Positions 12,268 through 22,700 of a stretch of DNA of 45,275 bases are shown piece by piece. The stretch comes from RGIG3009 sp045596745 (GTDB taxonomy: Bacteria > Bacillota > Clostridia > Oscillospirales > Acutalibacteraceae). Within the stretch, counting starts at the first letter, position 1. Each line of letters opens with the position of its first letter. The translations under genes and the position numbers were made by a program. Location: positions 1 to 45,275 of the forward strand of contig JAZODA010000039.1 in assembly GCA_045596745.1 (NCBI GenBank), written 5' to 3'. Under the pieces are notes generated by a model. The model was not told the origin of the DNA. It made no database searches and worked only from the letters and a program-made list of their open reading frames with translations.

Positions 12268-14934
12268 TTATTTCGCCTGGCGAATCATCAGCTTTCTCAC
12301 CTTGACAGAAGGATGCGCCGCCAACTCAACAGGATGCTCCCCATACGGCAAGGAAATTCTCTGCGTTGCCGTCACCGACTCGCCGCCCGTGTTGGACACG
12401 GTCAGCACAACTTTGCTGTGTCCGTCGATGCGAACGCGCAGTTCCACCTGAGCCAGTTCAGGTGCATCACACATATACGACACCAGAACCTCGCACGCTT
12501 TTTCATGGCCGAATTTGCTCGGCAGCACCGTTTTAACCGGCGGGTCCTGCCACATAGCCACCGTGACCATCATATCGTCCTCGCCCGGGAACAGCGGCAT
12601 ACCATCACGCATAACGCGCTTCATCGACTGTGTTGCCATCATATACCGCAACAAATTCGATGCACAACGCTGCAGCTCACCGCGCGTCAGCGTTCCATCC
12701 GCCAGCGATTCTTTCAGGTTGTGATTGTGCTTGAGCGTATCGGGGCACACCATAAATACGTCATTCTGCGAACGCACCATCGCGCGCAGGTTTTCAACGC
12801 TGCCGGGGCCACCCTCGTCGTTGCTCTTTGCCCACCAGTCGCTCATTACAAAGCCTTCAAAGCCCCAGTCACCGCGCAGGATGGTAGTGTTCAAGTCGTA
12901 CTGCGACGCATTCCAGCGACCATTGACTTTATTGTACGTGGTCATAATCGACAGATTGTCGCCGCCCTCGTGAACCGGAATCTCAAAGCAGCGGAGATAC
13001 ACCTCGCGTAGTGCGCGTTCCGACACAACAACGTCCAAATCAAACCGCTCGAACTCCTGATTGTTGGCGCAGAAGTGCTTGATTGTCGCGCCAACGCCAT
13101 GCCGCGCAATACCGCGAGTGATAGCTGCCGCCAATTTACCGGTCAGCAGCGGATCTTCCGAAAAATACTCAAAATTACGACCGTTGAGCGGGTGACGATG
13201 CAGGTTAACGCCCGGACCAAGCAAGCTGTCCACCTGATATTTCAGCATCTCTTCGCCCGCAAACGAGAACATTTCCTCCGCCGCGGCCGCATCCCACGTA
13301 GACGCAATCAGCGTACCATTGGGGAACGACGTTGCTTTGGAACCATCGTCCATACGAAGGCCCGACGGACCGTCTGCCACACACATCGGCGGAACGCCCA
13401 GTGCCTGCAAATCACGTGTAAGACCGCCAAACGCACCCACCGCACCGGGGTTGACCTTCGGGCAGCAAGGGCCTTCACCGCACATCATCGCGCACAAATC
13501 CGTATCGGTAAGCTGTGCCACGAACGCATCCAGCGTGTGGCGTCCCTGCACCACGTCTTCCAGCTTGATGCCAACATCGCCTGTGTAAGCAATTTCCGTC
13601 GGCAAATTATCCTTGATGCGCTTTTCAATATCGAACGTGCGAAGCGGCGCAGGACGGAACACCGGATGGCGGTCCTCGCCCTCGGCGCACAGACGCTCAA
13701 ACGCCCGTACCGGAGGCAGCGCTTCGGTCAATTCTTTTACAACACGCGTCACAGGCTCCGTCACCGTCAGCACGCTCTGTGCCTGCCGCACATCCGTGCC
13801 GGCATAAACGTAATAATCACCCGCTTCCAGCACATAGCAGGAACGGTGACCCGTCACCCCCGCGTCATCGTACGAAGCCATCGCTTCCACCGCGAAGCTT
13901 ACCGTCAGCGTTTCGGACTCGCCGGGCTGCAACACGCGCGTTTTGGCAAAGCCGACAAGCTGCCGCGCCGGCGTACCCAACTTGCCGCAAGGCGCACCAT
14001 AGTACACCTGTACGACCTCACGGCTCTCGCGCTCGCCACTGTTTTTCACCGTTGCCGTCACCGTCACCGTGCCATCCTGCACTTTGGCATCATACGCCAC
14101 ATCAAACGTGGTATAGGACAAACCAAAGCCAAAAGGATACTGCACCTTTTCGGGCGCGAATGTCTCGAAATAGCGGTAACCGACATAGATATCATCACTG
14201 TAAATCAGCGTCTCTGCATTGCCGAAATCATGCAGCGCGGGATGCCCCTCCAGCGTACGCAGCTGCGTATCGGGCAAACGACCACCGGGCGCCGTTTTGC
14301 CGCAAAGCAAATCCGCCGCCGACAGCGCACCGTACATACCGCCCTGCCACAAATACATCACAGCCGAAACACCATACGTTTCGACAAAACCAAGATCAAT
14401 CATATTGCCGACGTTCAAAAGCACAATCACACGGTCAAACGCCGCGCAGACCGTCTTTAACATCGCCTCTTCTTCGTCGCTGATACGATAGCTGCCGGCA
14501 ACATCCGCATTATCGCGGCTTTCGCCCGCCGTACGACCGATTACCACGACAGCCACATCGTTGCGCGTTGCCGCCGCGTTCACCGTTTCGGCATCCAGAG
14601 GCATTTCTACCTGGCACCACGGCTCGGTACCCCAACCGTTTCCGTTGTCGAACGGGTTTTCCGCAATCCACGCTTCATACACCGCCGCCAGCTCTTCGTC
14701 CACGCAAAGCGTCGGCTCGCCGCGCAGTGCGTCCAAAATACTGGGCACGTAGTCCACGTTGACCAAGCCACCCGAACCGGTGCCACTCTTATAGTAGTTC
14801 GCCTGAATGCGTCCAAACAAAGCAATCCGCGACCCACTCGCCAGCGGCAAAACCTTGTCCTCATTTTTCAGCAATACCACGCCGTCCGCTGCCACAAAGC
14901 GGCAGCATTCCGAAACTGTTGCAGGATACTTCAT
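12268..14934 (-). CDS. Domain-permuted GH3 beta-glucosidase
   Basis: An 888-residue glycoside hydrolase family 3 enzyme in the permuted order. Residues about 1-260 are the alpha/beta sandwich (GH3 C domain: VAADGVVLLKNE, GGRLPDT). About 262-395 are a fibronectin III-like domain (YPFGFGLSYTTF), and about 470-800 the TIM barrel (GH3 N domain), with KHFCANNQE and MSDWW carrying the nucleophile Asp699. Such permuted enzymes are known from Ruminococcus albus and Butyrivibrio. There is no signal peptide, so it should act inside the cell, releasing glucose from oligosaccharides made by the neighbouring GH16 enzymes. Specificity (beta-1,3 or beta-1,4 glucose) is inferred from context only. Start ATG 14934 follows AAGGAGG. 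Confidence 0.92.
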   Translation of the reverse strand: MKYPATVSECCRFVAADGVVLLKNEDKVLPLASGSRIALFGRIQANYYKSGTGSGGLVNVDYVPSILDALRGEPTLCVDEELAAVYEAWIAENPFDNGNGWGTEPWCQVEMPLDAETVNAAATRNDVAVVVIGRTAGESRDNADVAGSYRISDEEEAMLKTVCAAFDRVIVLLNVGNMIDLGFVETYGVSAVMYLWQGGMYGALSAADLLCGKTAPGGRLPDTQLRTLEGHPALHDFGNAETLIYSDDIYVGYRYFETFAPEKVQYPFGFGLSYTTFDVAYDAKVQDGTVTVTATVKNSGERESREVVQVYYGAPCGKLGTPARQLVGFAKTRVLQPGESETLTVSFAVEAMASYDDAGVTGHRSCYVLEAGDYYVYAGTDVRQAQSVLTVTEPVTRVVKELTEALPPVRAFERLCAEGEDRHPVFRPAPLRTFDIEKRIKDNLPTEIAYTGDVGIKLEDVVQGRHTLDAFVAQLTDTDLCAMMCGEGPCCPKVNPGAVGAFGGLTRDLQALGVPPMCVADGPSGLRMDDGSKATSFPNGTLIASTWDAAAAEEMFSFAGEEMLKYQVDSLLGPGVNLHRHPLNGRNFEYFSEDPLLTGKLAAAITRGIARHGVGATIKHFCANNQEFERFDLDVVVSERALREVYLRCFEIPVHEGGDNLSIMTTYNKVNGRWNASQYDLNTTILRGDWGFEGFVMSDWWAKSNDEGGPGSVENLRAMVRSQNDVFMVCPDTLKHNHNLKESLADGTLTRGELQRCASNLLRYMMATQSMKRVMRDGMPLFPGEDDMMVTVAMWQDPPVKTVLPSKFGHEKACEVLVSYMCDAPELAQVELRVRIDGHSKVVLTVSNTGGESVTATQRISLPYGEHPVELAAHPSVKVRKLMIRQAK

Positions 14935-14966
14935 TGCGTGTGCCTCCTTACAATTCCTTTGCTTTC

Positions 14967-14995
14967 ATTGTACTGAAACCGCGCCCACTTTTCAA
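14967..14995 (-). promoter_or_regulatory. Promoter of the GH3 gene
   Basis: Minus strand TTGAAA (14995-14990), 17-base spacer, TACAAT (14972-14967). Confidence 0.75.
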
Positions 14996-15041
14996 GAAAA
15001 AATGTTGTTTTTTATGGACAAATATTGCTGTTTTAAAAACG

Positions 15042-15076
15042 CAAAAAACACGGCCGAAGCGTTCGCTTCGGCCGTG
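15042..15076 (-). terminator. Terminator of the 1489-residue GH16 gene
   Basis: Thirteen-base stem (15049-15061 with 15064-15076) and a very short loop, followed on the minus strand by TTTTTT, just after the stop codon. Confidence 0.9.
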
Positions 15077-15089
15077 TGCCTGTGTATAC

Positions 15090-18000
15090 TTATTTGCTCG
15101 CCTCGTAACGCTGCAGCGCACCCAGCACCGAATCGGTAAACGCATCGGTATACAGCGTCGTACCATCTTCCAGAACCACATACGCGCACGTGGTGTACTC
15201 GCGATCGAGGAACGAATAGCGGTTCACCGTCGAAGAGGTCATAATGATGGTGAAGTCCACATACGCAGTGGTGTAATCCACCAGGTGGACATCAGCACCC
15301 ACGCAACCCGTGGATTTCCAAATCTTCGTAGCACTGCTGTCGTTCTTGTGTGCCTCGTAGTTTTCCAGCGTCAGGTCAATCTCGGTGTTACCGGCACGCT
15401 TGAGCAGAGCGCCGAACTGCGTAACCTTCTTCTTTTGTCCGTTGTAGGTCACATACACCGCATCGCCGTTCGGATCCCAATCCGTTACATACAAACGATT
15501 GAGGAAACGGACACCGCTGACCTCCTCGTCATCGTTCATAAACACCGACGTACCCAGCGTTGCTGCCGGCATCGTGCTGGCCGAAATGCTTTCGAACACC
15601 GCATTCAGCGTAATATCCTCAGCCGGCATAACCATACGGAACGTTTTACCGTTACCGGAACCGAAGGACGAGGTGCTCTTGTTAAGCACTTCGCGTTTCA
15701 CTTCGACACCGCCGGCATAGGTCGCCGACGTGTAGCTATACTCCAAGCTGCCGAGCGCCAGCTGATAGCCGCTGGACGGGGCCACCGTGATGTCCACATA
15801 TGTGCCCGCTCTCAGCGCCGTGCCGCTGGAAATCGTGCTGCCGTTCGCCTTCAGCGAAACCGAGCCGTTCGTCATCGCGCCAACCGTCAGCGTGTGGGTG
15901 GTCTTCGGCACATTGCCGGCTTCGGTCATCATCAGGTCGTCGACATAGCAGTCGGTGTTTTTGTTGTTGCCGAACGCAAAGATGTAGTTCGAGTTCCAGC
16001 TGGACGGCTCCTCCAGCGTGGTGAATTCCAACGTAAAGGTCTTCCAACCGTTCGCATCGGCACTTGTACCGACAACATTGCGCCATCCGGCTGCCTTATT
16101 GGCATCGTCATTCGTGGTGTTCAAATCATCCACCGACAGTAAGTAGCCGGACTGGAAATACATCCGCAAAGCGGTTGTACCCTTAAACTTACCGGTCAGG
16201 CGATAGGTGTAACCCTTTTTCACCGGCGTGTCATAGTAGTACACGCTCTTATCGCCCATCGGCTTCAGTTGCAGTACGTGGTTATTTGCGTTTGCAGGAT
16301 CGGTCGTCTTCACCGCATACGTGCTGTTGGCAAGTATCGCATATTGCCAGTGCTTGTGCAGGAGATCGTTTTCCCATTCAAAGTCCGCACCAACAATCAG
16401 GTTGTGCGTAACGTTGACCGTGCACCAGGTAGATACGCCGTTGGCGTTGGTCGCCGTAATAATCGCCGTACCGGTGCCGCGGGCATACACTTCGCCGTTG
16501 CCGTGTACCGTAGCAACCGTCGGGTCGCTGGACTTCCACTGCAGCACACCAACGTCGCTGCCGTCGGCCGCAGTCACATTCAGCCACTCACGGTCGTGCT
16601 CCGAAATGGTAATTTTGCTTTCGGACATGGTGATGTCGTTCGAGACCTCACCGGGCTGGCTTTCCTGCCAGATGCGCACATAGTCAATCTCCAGCGGGTT
16701 GTCCTTGGCACCGCCGAGGTACAGCACGGCAGCCTCTTCATTCGCCCAGGAGAACACACCGGGGTCGGTGCTTTTGCCCTGGATGGTTTTCGTGGTCTCC
16801 GTACCGTCTTCGTTCTTGACAGTAATGGTTTTGGACTTTGCGGAAGCAGCCGGCACTGCCGAAGCCTCGGCATCGTACAACAGGTTGAACACTTCCACGC
16901 CGTCTAAGAAGCAACGGACACCGTTATGCTCCCACAGCCAGCCCATCACGTGCCATTCCGCATCGCCAAGGCCCTGCATGCTGTGGTTGCTGTTGCTGTA
17001 GACAGGCTCTTCCGGCTGCGTGGTGGAATCGTGGAACGTCACGGTGTAGTAGCCACCGGGCCAATCGTTTCTGACACCCCAGTACTCAAGCCAGTCAAGC
17101 TCGACCCAGTCGGTGTCATTTCCTTCGTAAAAACCGAGGCGTTTTTTGCTTTCTTCCAGAGCCTTATCCTGGGTGAAGGACCAAATAGCGGGAATGCCTT
17201 CTTCGTGACTGCCGTTCTGGCTGGGACGTACAATGCGCAGACGTACTTCCAGATAGCCATACTGATAGCGATAACCGTTCAGCGTCTTTACATCAACGCT
17301 GTTGAACGCGATACCGTACGTCGGCACTTCGGCCATCAGCGTCAGCACGCCGTCGTTAATCATATAGTCGTTCACCGTCAACGTCGGTGCCGACCACGGA
17401 CGGGTCACATACCACTTGTAACCTTCCGCGCCACTGGCACGCGTATCCACGGTATCCAGGCTGTTGAAATCGTCGCTCATCGTCAGGCGATCCATACCTG
17501 CCTGACCAACAATGCCGGCAACGTTGTCGTAGGTCGGGGCCAGACGATCGTTCGCCACACGCAGGTTGAGCTGATAGGTGTTATTGCCTTCCATGTGCGT
17601 TTCGATAACATCCCACGTTGCGTTAACGCGAGCTGCAATCATATGGTCGCCTTCGACAGCTTCCCAGGGCTCGGCGGAAATAACCACCTCGCCGCCTGCC
17701 GGAACACCACCGCTGTAGGTGACCGTGCGCACCACTTCCGTGCCGGTGGAGAAATCCACCGTGAAGCGCTTACCCGCCGGAATGGGGTCGGTGCCATTGT
17801 TCTTCACAACGACCGAGAAGGTAACCGGCACACCGGGGGCAACCTGACCCTTGTCATCGCCGTCAAACAAAAGATCGGTGATGGTCAAGTCGATATCGTT
17901 GCCAACATTCTCATACAGCAGAAGATCGTCCAGATAGGCATACGCCATCATCAGTTCTTCGTCTTCTTCGTCGGTGACATCGTTATCACCCTGCGACAGA

Positions 18001-19559
18001 CCGCCGCCCACAGTGGAAGACGCCGTTTTCAGCGAAGTCGCCGGCGTACCATCCGCCTGAACCAGCGAGAAATACACCGTCACCGTGCCGTCAAAATCGG
18101 CAGGAGTGGTAAAGGTGTAACCTTCAGCAAACGAAGCCGTCGCGGGGCCTGCTTCACCGCCGAGAGCGGTATCCCAAGCAGCACCATACTGCTCGGTCAC
18201 CTTGCTGAACACCACATTACCGTCGCTGACAACGGCGATACCAAGGCGTTCCAGACCCGACAGCTTCGCCGAGCCTTTGATGGTATAGGTCGTCTCGGGT
18301 CTCAGACCGGTCAGAGTCTGTGCCACCGGATGATAGTAACCGAGCATCAGTGCGCGGTCGCCCTCAACAGTAACAAGGCGCACACGGTAACCGGCGTCGG
18401 TCTTCCACATGGAATAGTCTGTATCGTCAAAGGTGTGATTCTGGATATAAGAATCGCTGCTACCACCCGTGACCTCAATCGTGCAGGAGGCGCTCTTGCC
18501 ATTGACGGTGGTTGCCGTTACCACGGCCGTACCATAACCGATTGCCTTAATCACGCCGTTCGTGATGGTGGCAACATCGGTGTTGCTGCTTTCCCACACC
18601 AGGCCGTTCAGGTTGCCGCCGTACGGTTCGGAGTACGTCAGCAGCGACAGCGTCTGACCGGGATACATTCTCAGCGATTCGTACGACAGGCTCAGTTTTT
18701 CAACTTCGAGCGCCGATACATACTCGCGCACCGAGATGTTGTCAATAACAATCGGCTGTTCGGGATCCACTTCGGTCGCCTTGATAACCAAGTCCCAACC
18801 GGAGGACAAGCTCATGGATTTGGAGGTGGTAAACACATTGGTATGCGTCTGCCACTCACGCGAAACCGAGTCACCAAAAGTCTTGGTGCTGCGGCCCGTC
18901 TGGAAGCGGCCGCCTTCCACATAGAAAGACGAGTTGGCACCCGGCAGATAATCGTAGCTGAACACATACGTCGTGTCCGGCTTCAAACTCAGCGATTTTT
19001 TGTAATACTGACCGTCACCGGATTTGGACAGCACGAAACCGTAGCTGCCATCCTTGCCGGCGCCTTCCGTAACGCGGGGGTTATTGCCCCAGTAAGTTGC
19101 ACCCTGCTCGAAGTCACCGTTGGCGATAAATTCAACATCGCCGATGGTATGCGGCACATCCGCGTACACATACTTCGATCCGTCGATAATATGCAGCTCG
19201 CAGGTCGCCGAAATGCTCGTGCCCGGCAGCGTACCGGTAATGATCGTATCGCCAATGCTAACAGGCTTAATAAGACCATTGGCATCGATAGTCGCCACGT
19301 CGGTGTCGGCAATCTGCCACGTAATCCCGGTCGCCGGCACGCTCGCCGTCGTCTTGTTGTCGGAGTACGTGACAGTCGACGCACCCATGGTACGAACACG
19401 TCCCGTCATCACCCACAAGTAAGGGTGCGACAATTTCATCGACTTCGGCGTCACATCCGCCGCAGAAACCGGCAGAACCAACCCGGAGATCAGGGTGGTC
19501 ACCAGCATCGCAGCCACAACAACCATTGCCAGGAGAGACCGTAATTTGCTATGTGCCAT
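15090..19559 (-). CDS. Secreted modular GH16 glucanase (1489 residues)
   Basis: Extracellular endo-beta-glucanase, probably laminarinase-like. After a signal peptide (about 1-34, cleavage near VSA-AD) come a Big2-like module, a CBM4/9-like module starting IANGDFEQG (about 140-280), Big2 (288-365), a second CBM-like module (368-545), a CARDB-like module (553-665) and the GH16 domain (688-960). The active site is WVELDWLEYWG: nucleophile Glu820, Asp822, acid/base Glu825. After it lie Big2, a third CBM-like module (1053-1215), a short beta-repeat domain and a C-terminal domain of about 160 residues. There is no sorting signal or C-terminal helix, so it is released or held only by binding. Start ATG 19559 follows AGAGG. 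Confidence 0.92.
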   Translation of the reverse strand: MAHSKLRSLLAMVVVAAMLVTTLISGLVLPVSAADVTPKSMKLSHPYLWVMTGRVRTMGASTVTYSDNKTTASVPATGITWQIADTDVATIDANGLIKPVSIGDTIITGTLPGTSISATCELHIIDGSKYVYADVPHTIGDVEFIANGDFEQGATYWGNNPRVTEGAGKDGSYGFVLSKSGDGQYYKKSLSLKPDTTYVFSYDYLPGANSSFYVEGGRFQTGRSTKTFGDSVSREWQTHTNVFTTSKSMSLSSGWDLVIKATEVDPEQPIVIDNISVREYVSALEVEKLSLSYESLRMYPGQTLSLLTYSEPYGGNLNGLVWESSNTDVATITNGVIKAIGYGTAVVTATTVNGKSASCTIEVTGGSSDSYIQNHTFDDTDYSMWKTDAGYRVRLVTVEGDRALMLGYYHPVAQTLTGLRPETTYTIKGSAKLSGLERLGIAVVSDGNVVFSKVTEQYGAAWDTALGGEAGPATASFAEGYTFTTPADFDGTVTVYFSLVQADGTPATSLKTASSTVGGGLSQGDNDVTDEEDEELMMAYAYLDDLLLYENVGNDIDLTITDLLFDGDDKGQVAPGVPVTFSVVVKNNGTDPIPAGKRFTVDFSTGTEVVRTVTYSGGVPAGGEVVISAEPWEAVEGDHMIAARVNATWDVIETHMEGNNTYQLNLRVANDRLAPTYDNVAGIVGQAGMDRLTMSDDFNSLDTVDTRASGAEGYKWYVTRPWSAPTLTVNDYMINDGVLTLMAEVPTYGIAFNSVDVKTLNGYRYQYGYLEVRLRIVRPSQNGSHEEGIPAIWSFTQDKALEESKKRLGFYEGNDTDWVELDWLEYWGVRNDWPGGYYTVTFHDSTTQPEEPVYSNSNHSMQGLGDAEWHVMGWLWEHNGVRCFLDGVEVFNLLYDAEASAVPAASAKSKTITVKNEDGTETTKTIQGKSTDPGVFSWANEEAAVLYLGGAKDNPLEIDYVRIWQESQPGEVSNDITMSESKITISEHDREWLNVTAADGSDVGVLQWKSSDPTVATVHGNGEVYARGTGTAIITATNANGVSTWCTVNVTHNLIVGADFEWENDLLHKHWQYAILANSTYAVKTTDPANANNHVLQLKPMGDKSVYYYDTPVKKGYTYRLTGKFKGTTALRMYFQSGYLLSVDDLNTTNDDANKAAGWRNVVGTSADANGWKTFTLEFTTLEEPSSWNSNYIFAFGNNKNTDCYVDDLMMTEAGNVPKTTHTLTVGAMTNGSVSLKANGSTISSGTALRAGTYVDITVAPSSGYQLALGSLEYSYTSATYAGGVEVKREVLNKSTSSFGSGNGKTFRMVMPAEDITLNAVFESISASTMPAATLGTSVFMNDDEEVSGVRFLNRLYVTDWDPNGDAVYVTYNGQKKKVTQFGALLKRAGNTEIDLTLENYEAHKNDSSATKIWKSTGCVGADVHLVDYTTAYVDFTIIMTSSTVNRYSFLDREYTTCAYVVLEDGTTLYTDAFTDSVLGALQRYEASK

Positions 19560-19611
19560 ACGAAAACCTCTTTCGTTTATAATATTTACTTTGCCATGAG
19601 CATACTAATTT

Positions 19612-19640
19612 ATTTTAACATAAATTCTTTTCATATTCAA
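19612..19640 (-). promoter_or_regulatory. Promoter of the 1489-residue GH16 gene
   Basis: Minus strand TTGAAT (19640-19635), 17-base spacer, TAAAAT (19617-19612) with an extended TG one base upstream. AT-rich surroundings. Confidence 0.75.
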
Positions 19641-19696
19641 CTACAATTTTGTTGCTTTTAAACAGATATGCTCGTTATTTTTTTCGAATTAAACGA

Positions 19697-19733
19697 CAAA
19701 AAACAACAGCCGGTGCAGGTGCACCGGCTGTTG
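19697..19733 (-). terminator. Terminator of the 2768-residue GH16 gene
   Basis: Thirteen-base stem (19704-19716 with 19721-19733), four-base loop, T-run on the minus side, 22 bases after the stop. Confidence 0.88.
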
Positions 19734-19755
19734 CCGTAAAGGTTATGCTGTTCGC

Positions 19756-22700
19756 TTATGCCTTGTTCTTTCTGCGCTTGCGGGAGGTCCAGAGAACCGC
19801 CGCGCTCAGCAGAAGCGCTGTAGCAGCCAACGCAGGCATTGCGGAGTGTTCACCCGTGTCGGGCGAATTGTCATCCGACGGATCGCCACCCTCAAGGATG
19901 ATGAGCGCATCGGCGAGCATCTCGTCGTAGCTCGGCTGACCCAAGCTTTCGAGCAGCTCGTTAATCTCTGCACGACGCTCGTCGGTCAGGTGAGTCCAGA
20001 CGTACTCAGCGTCGAACTCGCCGGTCTCCCAGTTGTAACCGAGGACGTTGAGGTAGTTGTCTTCCGTGACCTCAGCAATGGGATCGCCCCAATCGTCGGT
20101 GCAGTAGTTGTACCAGAAGTCCTCAGCCGCCATATCGATGACGACATCGTCTTCCTCTTCGTCATCGCCGCCAACGAAGCCGCCGCCGTTACCGGTCCAG
20201 ATACGGATGTAATCCATCTCCATCGGGTTGTCCTTGGAACCACTGATGTGGACAGGCAGCCACTGCTCGTTCATGTAGGAGAAGGCGCCGATACCGCTCT
20301 TGTCACCGGGCGAAACAACGGAAGCCATCGGGTCGGAGAAGCCATCCGGGCTGTACTTCAGACGGAACACTTCTGCGCCGTCGACGTAGCCAACGACCAC
20401 GTTCTGCGCCCACAGCCAAGCCATGGTGTGCCACTCGCCGTCGCCCAAGCCGCTTTTGGAGGAGTTGCTGTTCTTGTTGTAGTACGGATTCTCGGAGTTG
20501 GCCGCATCCTGATCGTGGAAGGTGATGGTGTAGTAGCCTTCCGGACGGCTCGAACCGAAGCCGTTGATACCCCAGTACTCAAGCCAGTCAGCCTCGACCC
20601 AGTTGGCATCTTCGTGACCCTGCAGCTTGTCGATCGGCAGCGACCAGATGGCCGGGATACCGTCTTCACCTGCCTGGTTGGCACGCGGACGCGGGATACG
20701 GATGCGAACTTCCATGTAACCCTGGTTGAAACTGAAGCCGATACCGCTGTTGTATTCCGCGGTGGTCAGCGACATGTTGTAGGTCGGGTGATCGTCAACC
20801 AGCGTCAGGACGCCGTCTTCGATGAAGTAGCCGTCAGGCTTAACGGAAGGCGTGCCGTACGGACGGCTGACATACCACTTGTAACCGTCGGTGCGGGTGT
20901 CGCCCGAGTCAATCAGACCGATGTTGTTGAAGTCATCGCTGAAGCCCAGCGTTTCGAAACCAGCCTGCTGCGCGATTTCGGGAACCTCAAGAATCACATC
21001 GTTGACACGCAGGTCAACCTGCACGCGGTTGTTGTTGGTGGGATCGATTTCCAGAACCGACATCGTGGAGTTGACGCGAGCGGAGATGACGTGGTCACCT
21101 TCCACCGCAGCCCACGGCGTGTCGCCGGCAATCAGAACCGTAGCGCCGGTGCCCAGCTCGCTGGTCACCAGGTAGCTGATGGTCTGAATCGGCGTACCGT
21201 CGACGCAGATGTCAGTATCGATGACAGAACCAACCTTGACCGGGTCTTCACCCTTGTTACCGATTATGATGAAGAACGTCAGCTCGGTGCCGGGCGTAAC
21301 CTGCTCGTTACCGCCGTCCCAGATGATGTTCTCGACGACCAGGTCGATCATCGAAGCCTTCTGAGACAGGAAGATGTTGTCAAGGTAGATGGTGCCACCG
21401 CTGATCTTCGTGAAGGACAGGGTAGCGTCGTCATCCAGATCCGCAGGCGTGGTGAACTCGTAGGTTGCCTTCGTCCAGGAGGTGGTGGTATCGATCGTCT
21501 TAGCGAACAGTTCCACACCGCCGTCGGTCTTCAGGCTGATGCCGAGCTTACCGGCGCTTGCAGCGCGATAACGGACGAAGATCTGATAGGTGGTCTCAGG
21601 CAGCAGGTTCGTGACCTTCTGGCTGAGGATGCTGGTTTCGTTGGTGGTCAGCGTACCGGAAGCGGTGTTCTGCACACCGGTCTTCTCGGTGATTGCCGCA
21701 TCGCCGCTGAAGGTCCATGCACCGTCGTTGGCACCATCGAAGGTACCGTTGGTGATGAAGGCGGGTTCGCCGGCAACCGTGACCTCGCAGGAGGCGCTCA
21801 GACGGCCATCGTACGTGGTAGCGGTAACGGTAGCAGTACCCTTACCGACAGCCGTGACGATACCGTACTCAACGGTCACAACGTTTTCGTCGCTGGAAGT
21901 CCACTTCGCACGGTTGATGTCACCATCGACCGGCGTTGCCATGATGGCGAGGTTGTCGGTACGACCCGGCATCATCGTCAGCTTGGACTTGTTCAGCTTG
22001 ATGGATTCGGCTTCCACGCCGGAAGCGTACAGCTTAATCGAGATGTTATCAACAATCGCCTTGTCAGCCGTGCCGCCCTTGTCACTGGTGACGGAGAAGA
22101 CCCAGCCCTTCGTAGCAGCGCTGTTGAGGTCGCCCATCGTGGCAGAGGTGGTGAACACCTTGGAGCCATGCTGCCACTCATTGAGCTTCTGGGTGCTCGC
22201 GGAGAGCGCCAGGCCCATACCACTACCGGTCCACAGACGGAATTCCGAATCGACAGTTGCGTAGTAGTCCCATTCCACGATATACGTGGTAGAGGGCTGC
22301 AGCGGCAGAGTACCCTTGTAGAAGTTATCCTGCTTGCTGCTGCCGTTGTTCAGCATCATACCGTAGCTGCCATCCTTACCGATGCCCGGCTTGATAACCG
22401 AGTGGGATGCCCAGTAGGTATCGCCCATCTCGAAGTCGCCGTTCTCCAGCAGCTCGGCATAATCATCAATCGTAACCGTGATGGTGTCGGACAGACCCTT
22501 ATCGCTGGTCACAGTGATGGTAACGGAACCGGCGCCGCCCACAACGGTAACCTTACCGTTCTGGTCCACGGCGATGATGGTGTCATCGCTGGAAGACCAG
22601 GTCAGCTTGCCGGCGCTTGCCTCAGCGGGCTCGGTGCGCAGGTTCAGGCTTGCAGTGCCTTCCGGACGAATCTTGAGTTCCTCGGTGTTGCCAATCATAA

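Noticed and set aside
16926..19544. Plus-strand open frame of about 870 codons
   Set aside because: Antisense shadow of the 1489-residue GH16 gene; no domain and no start signals.
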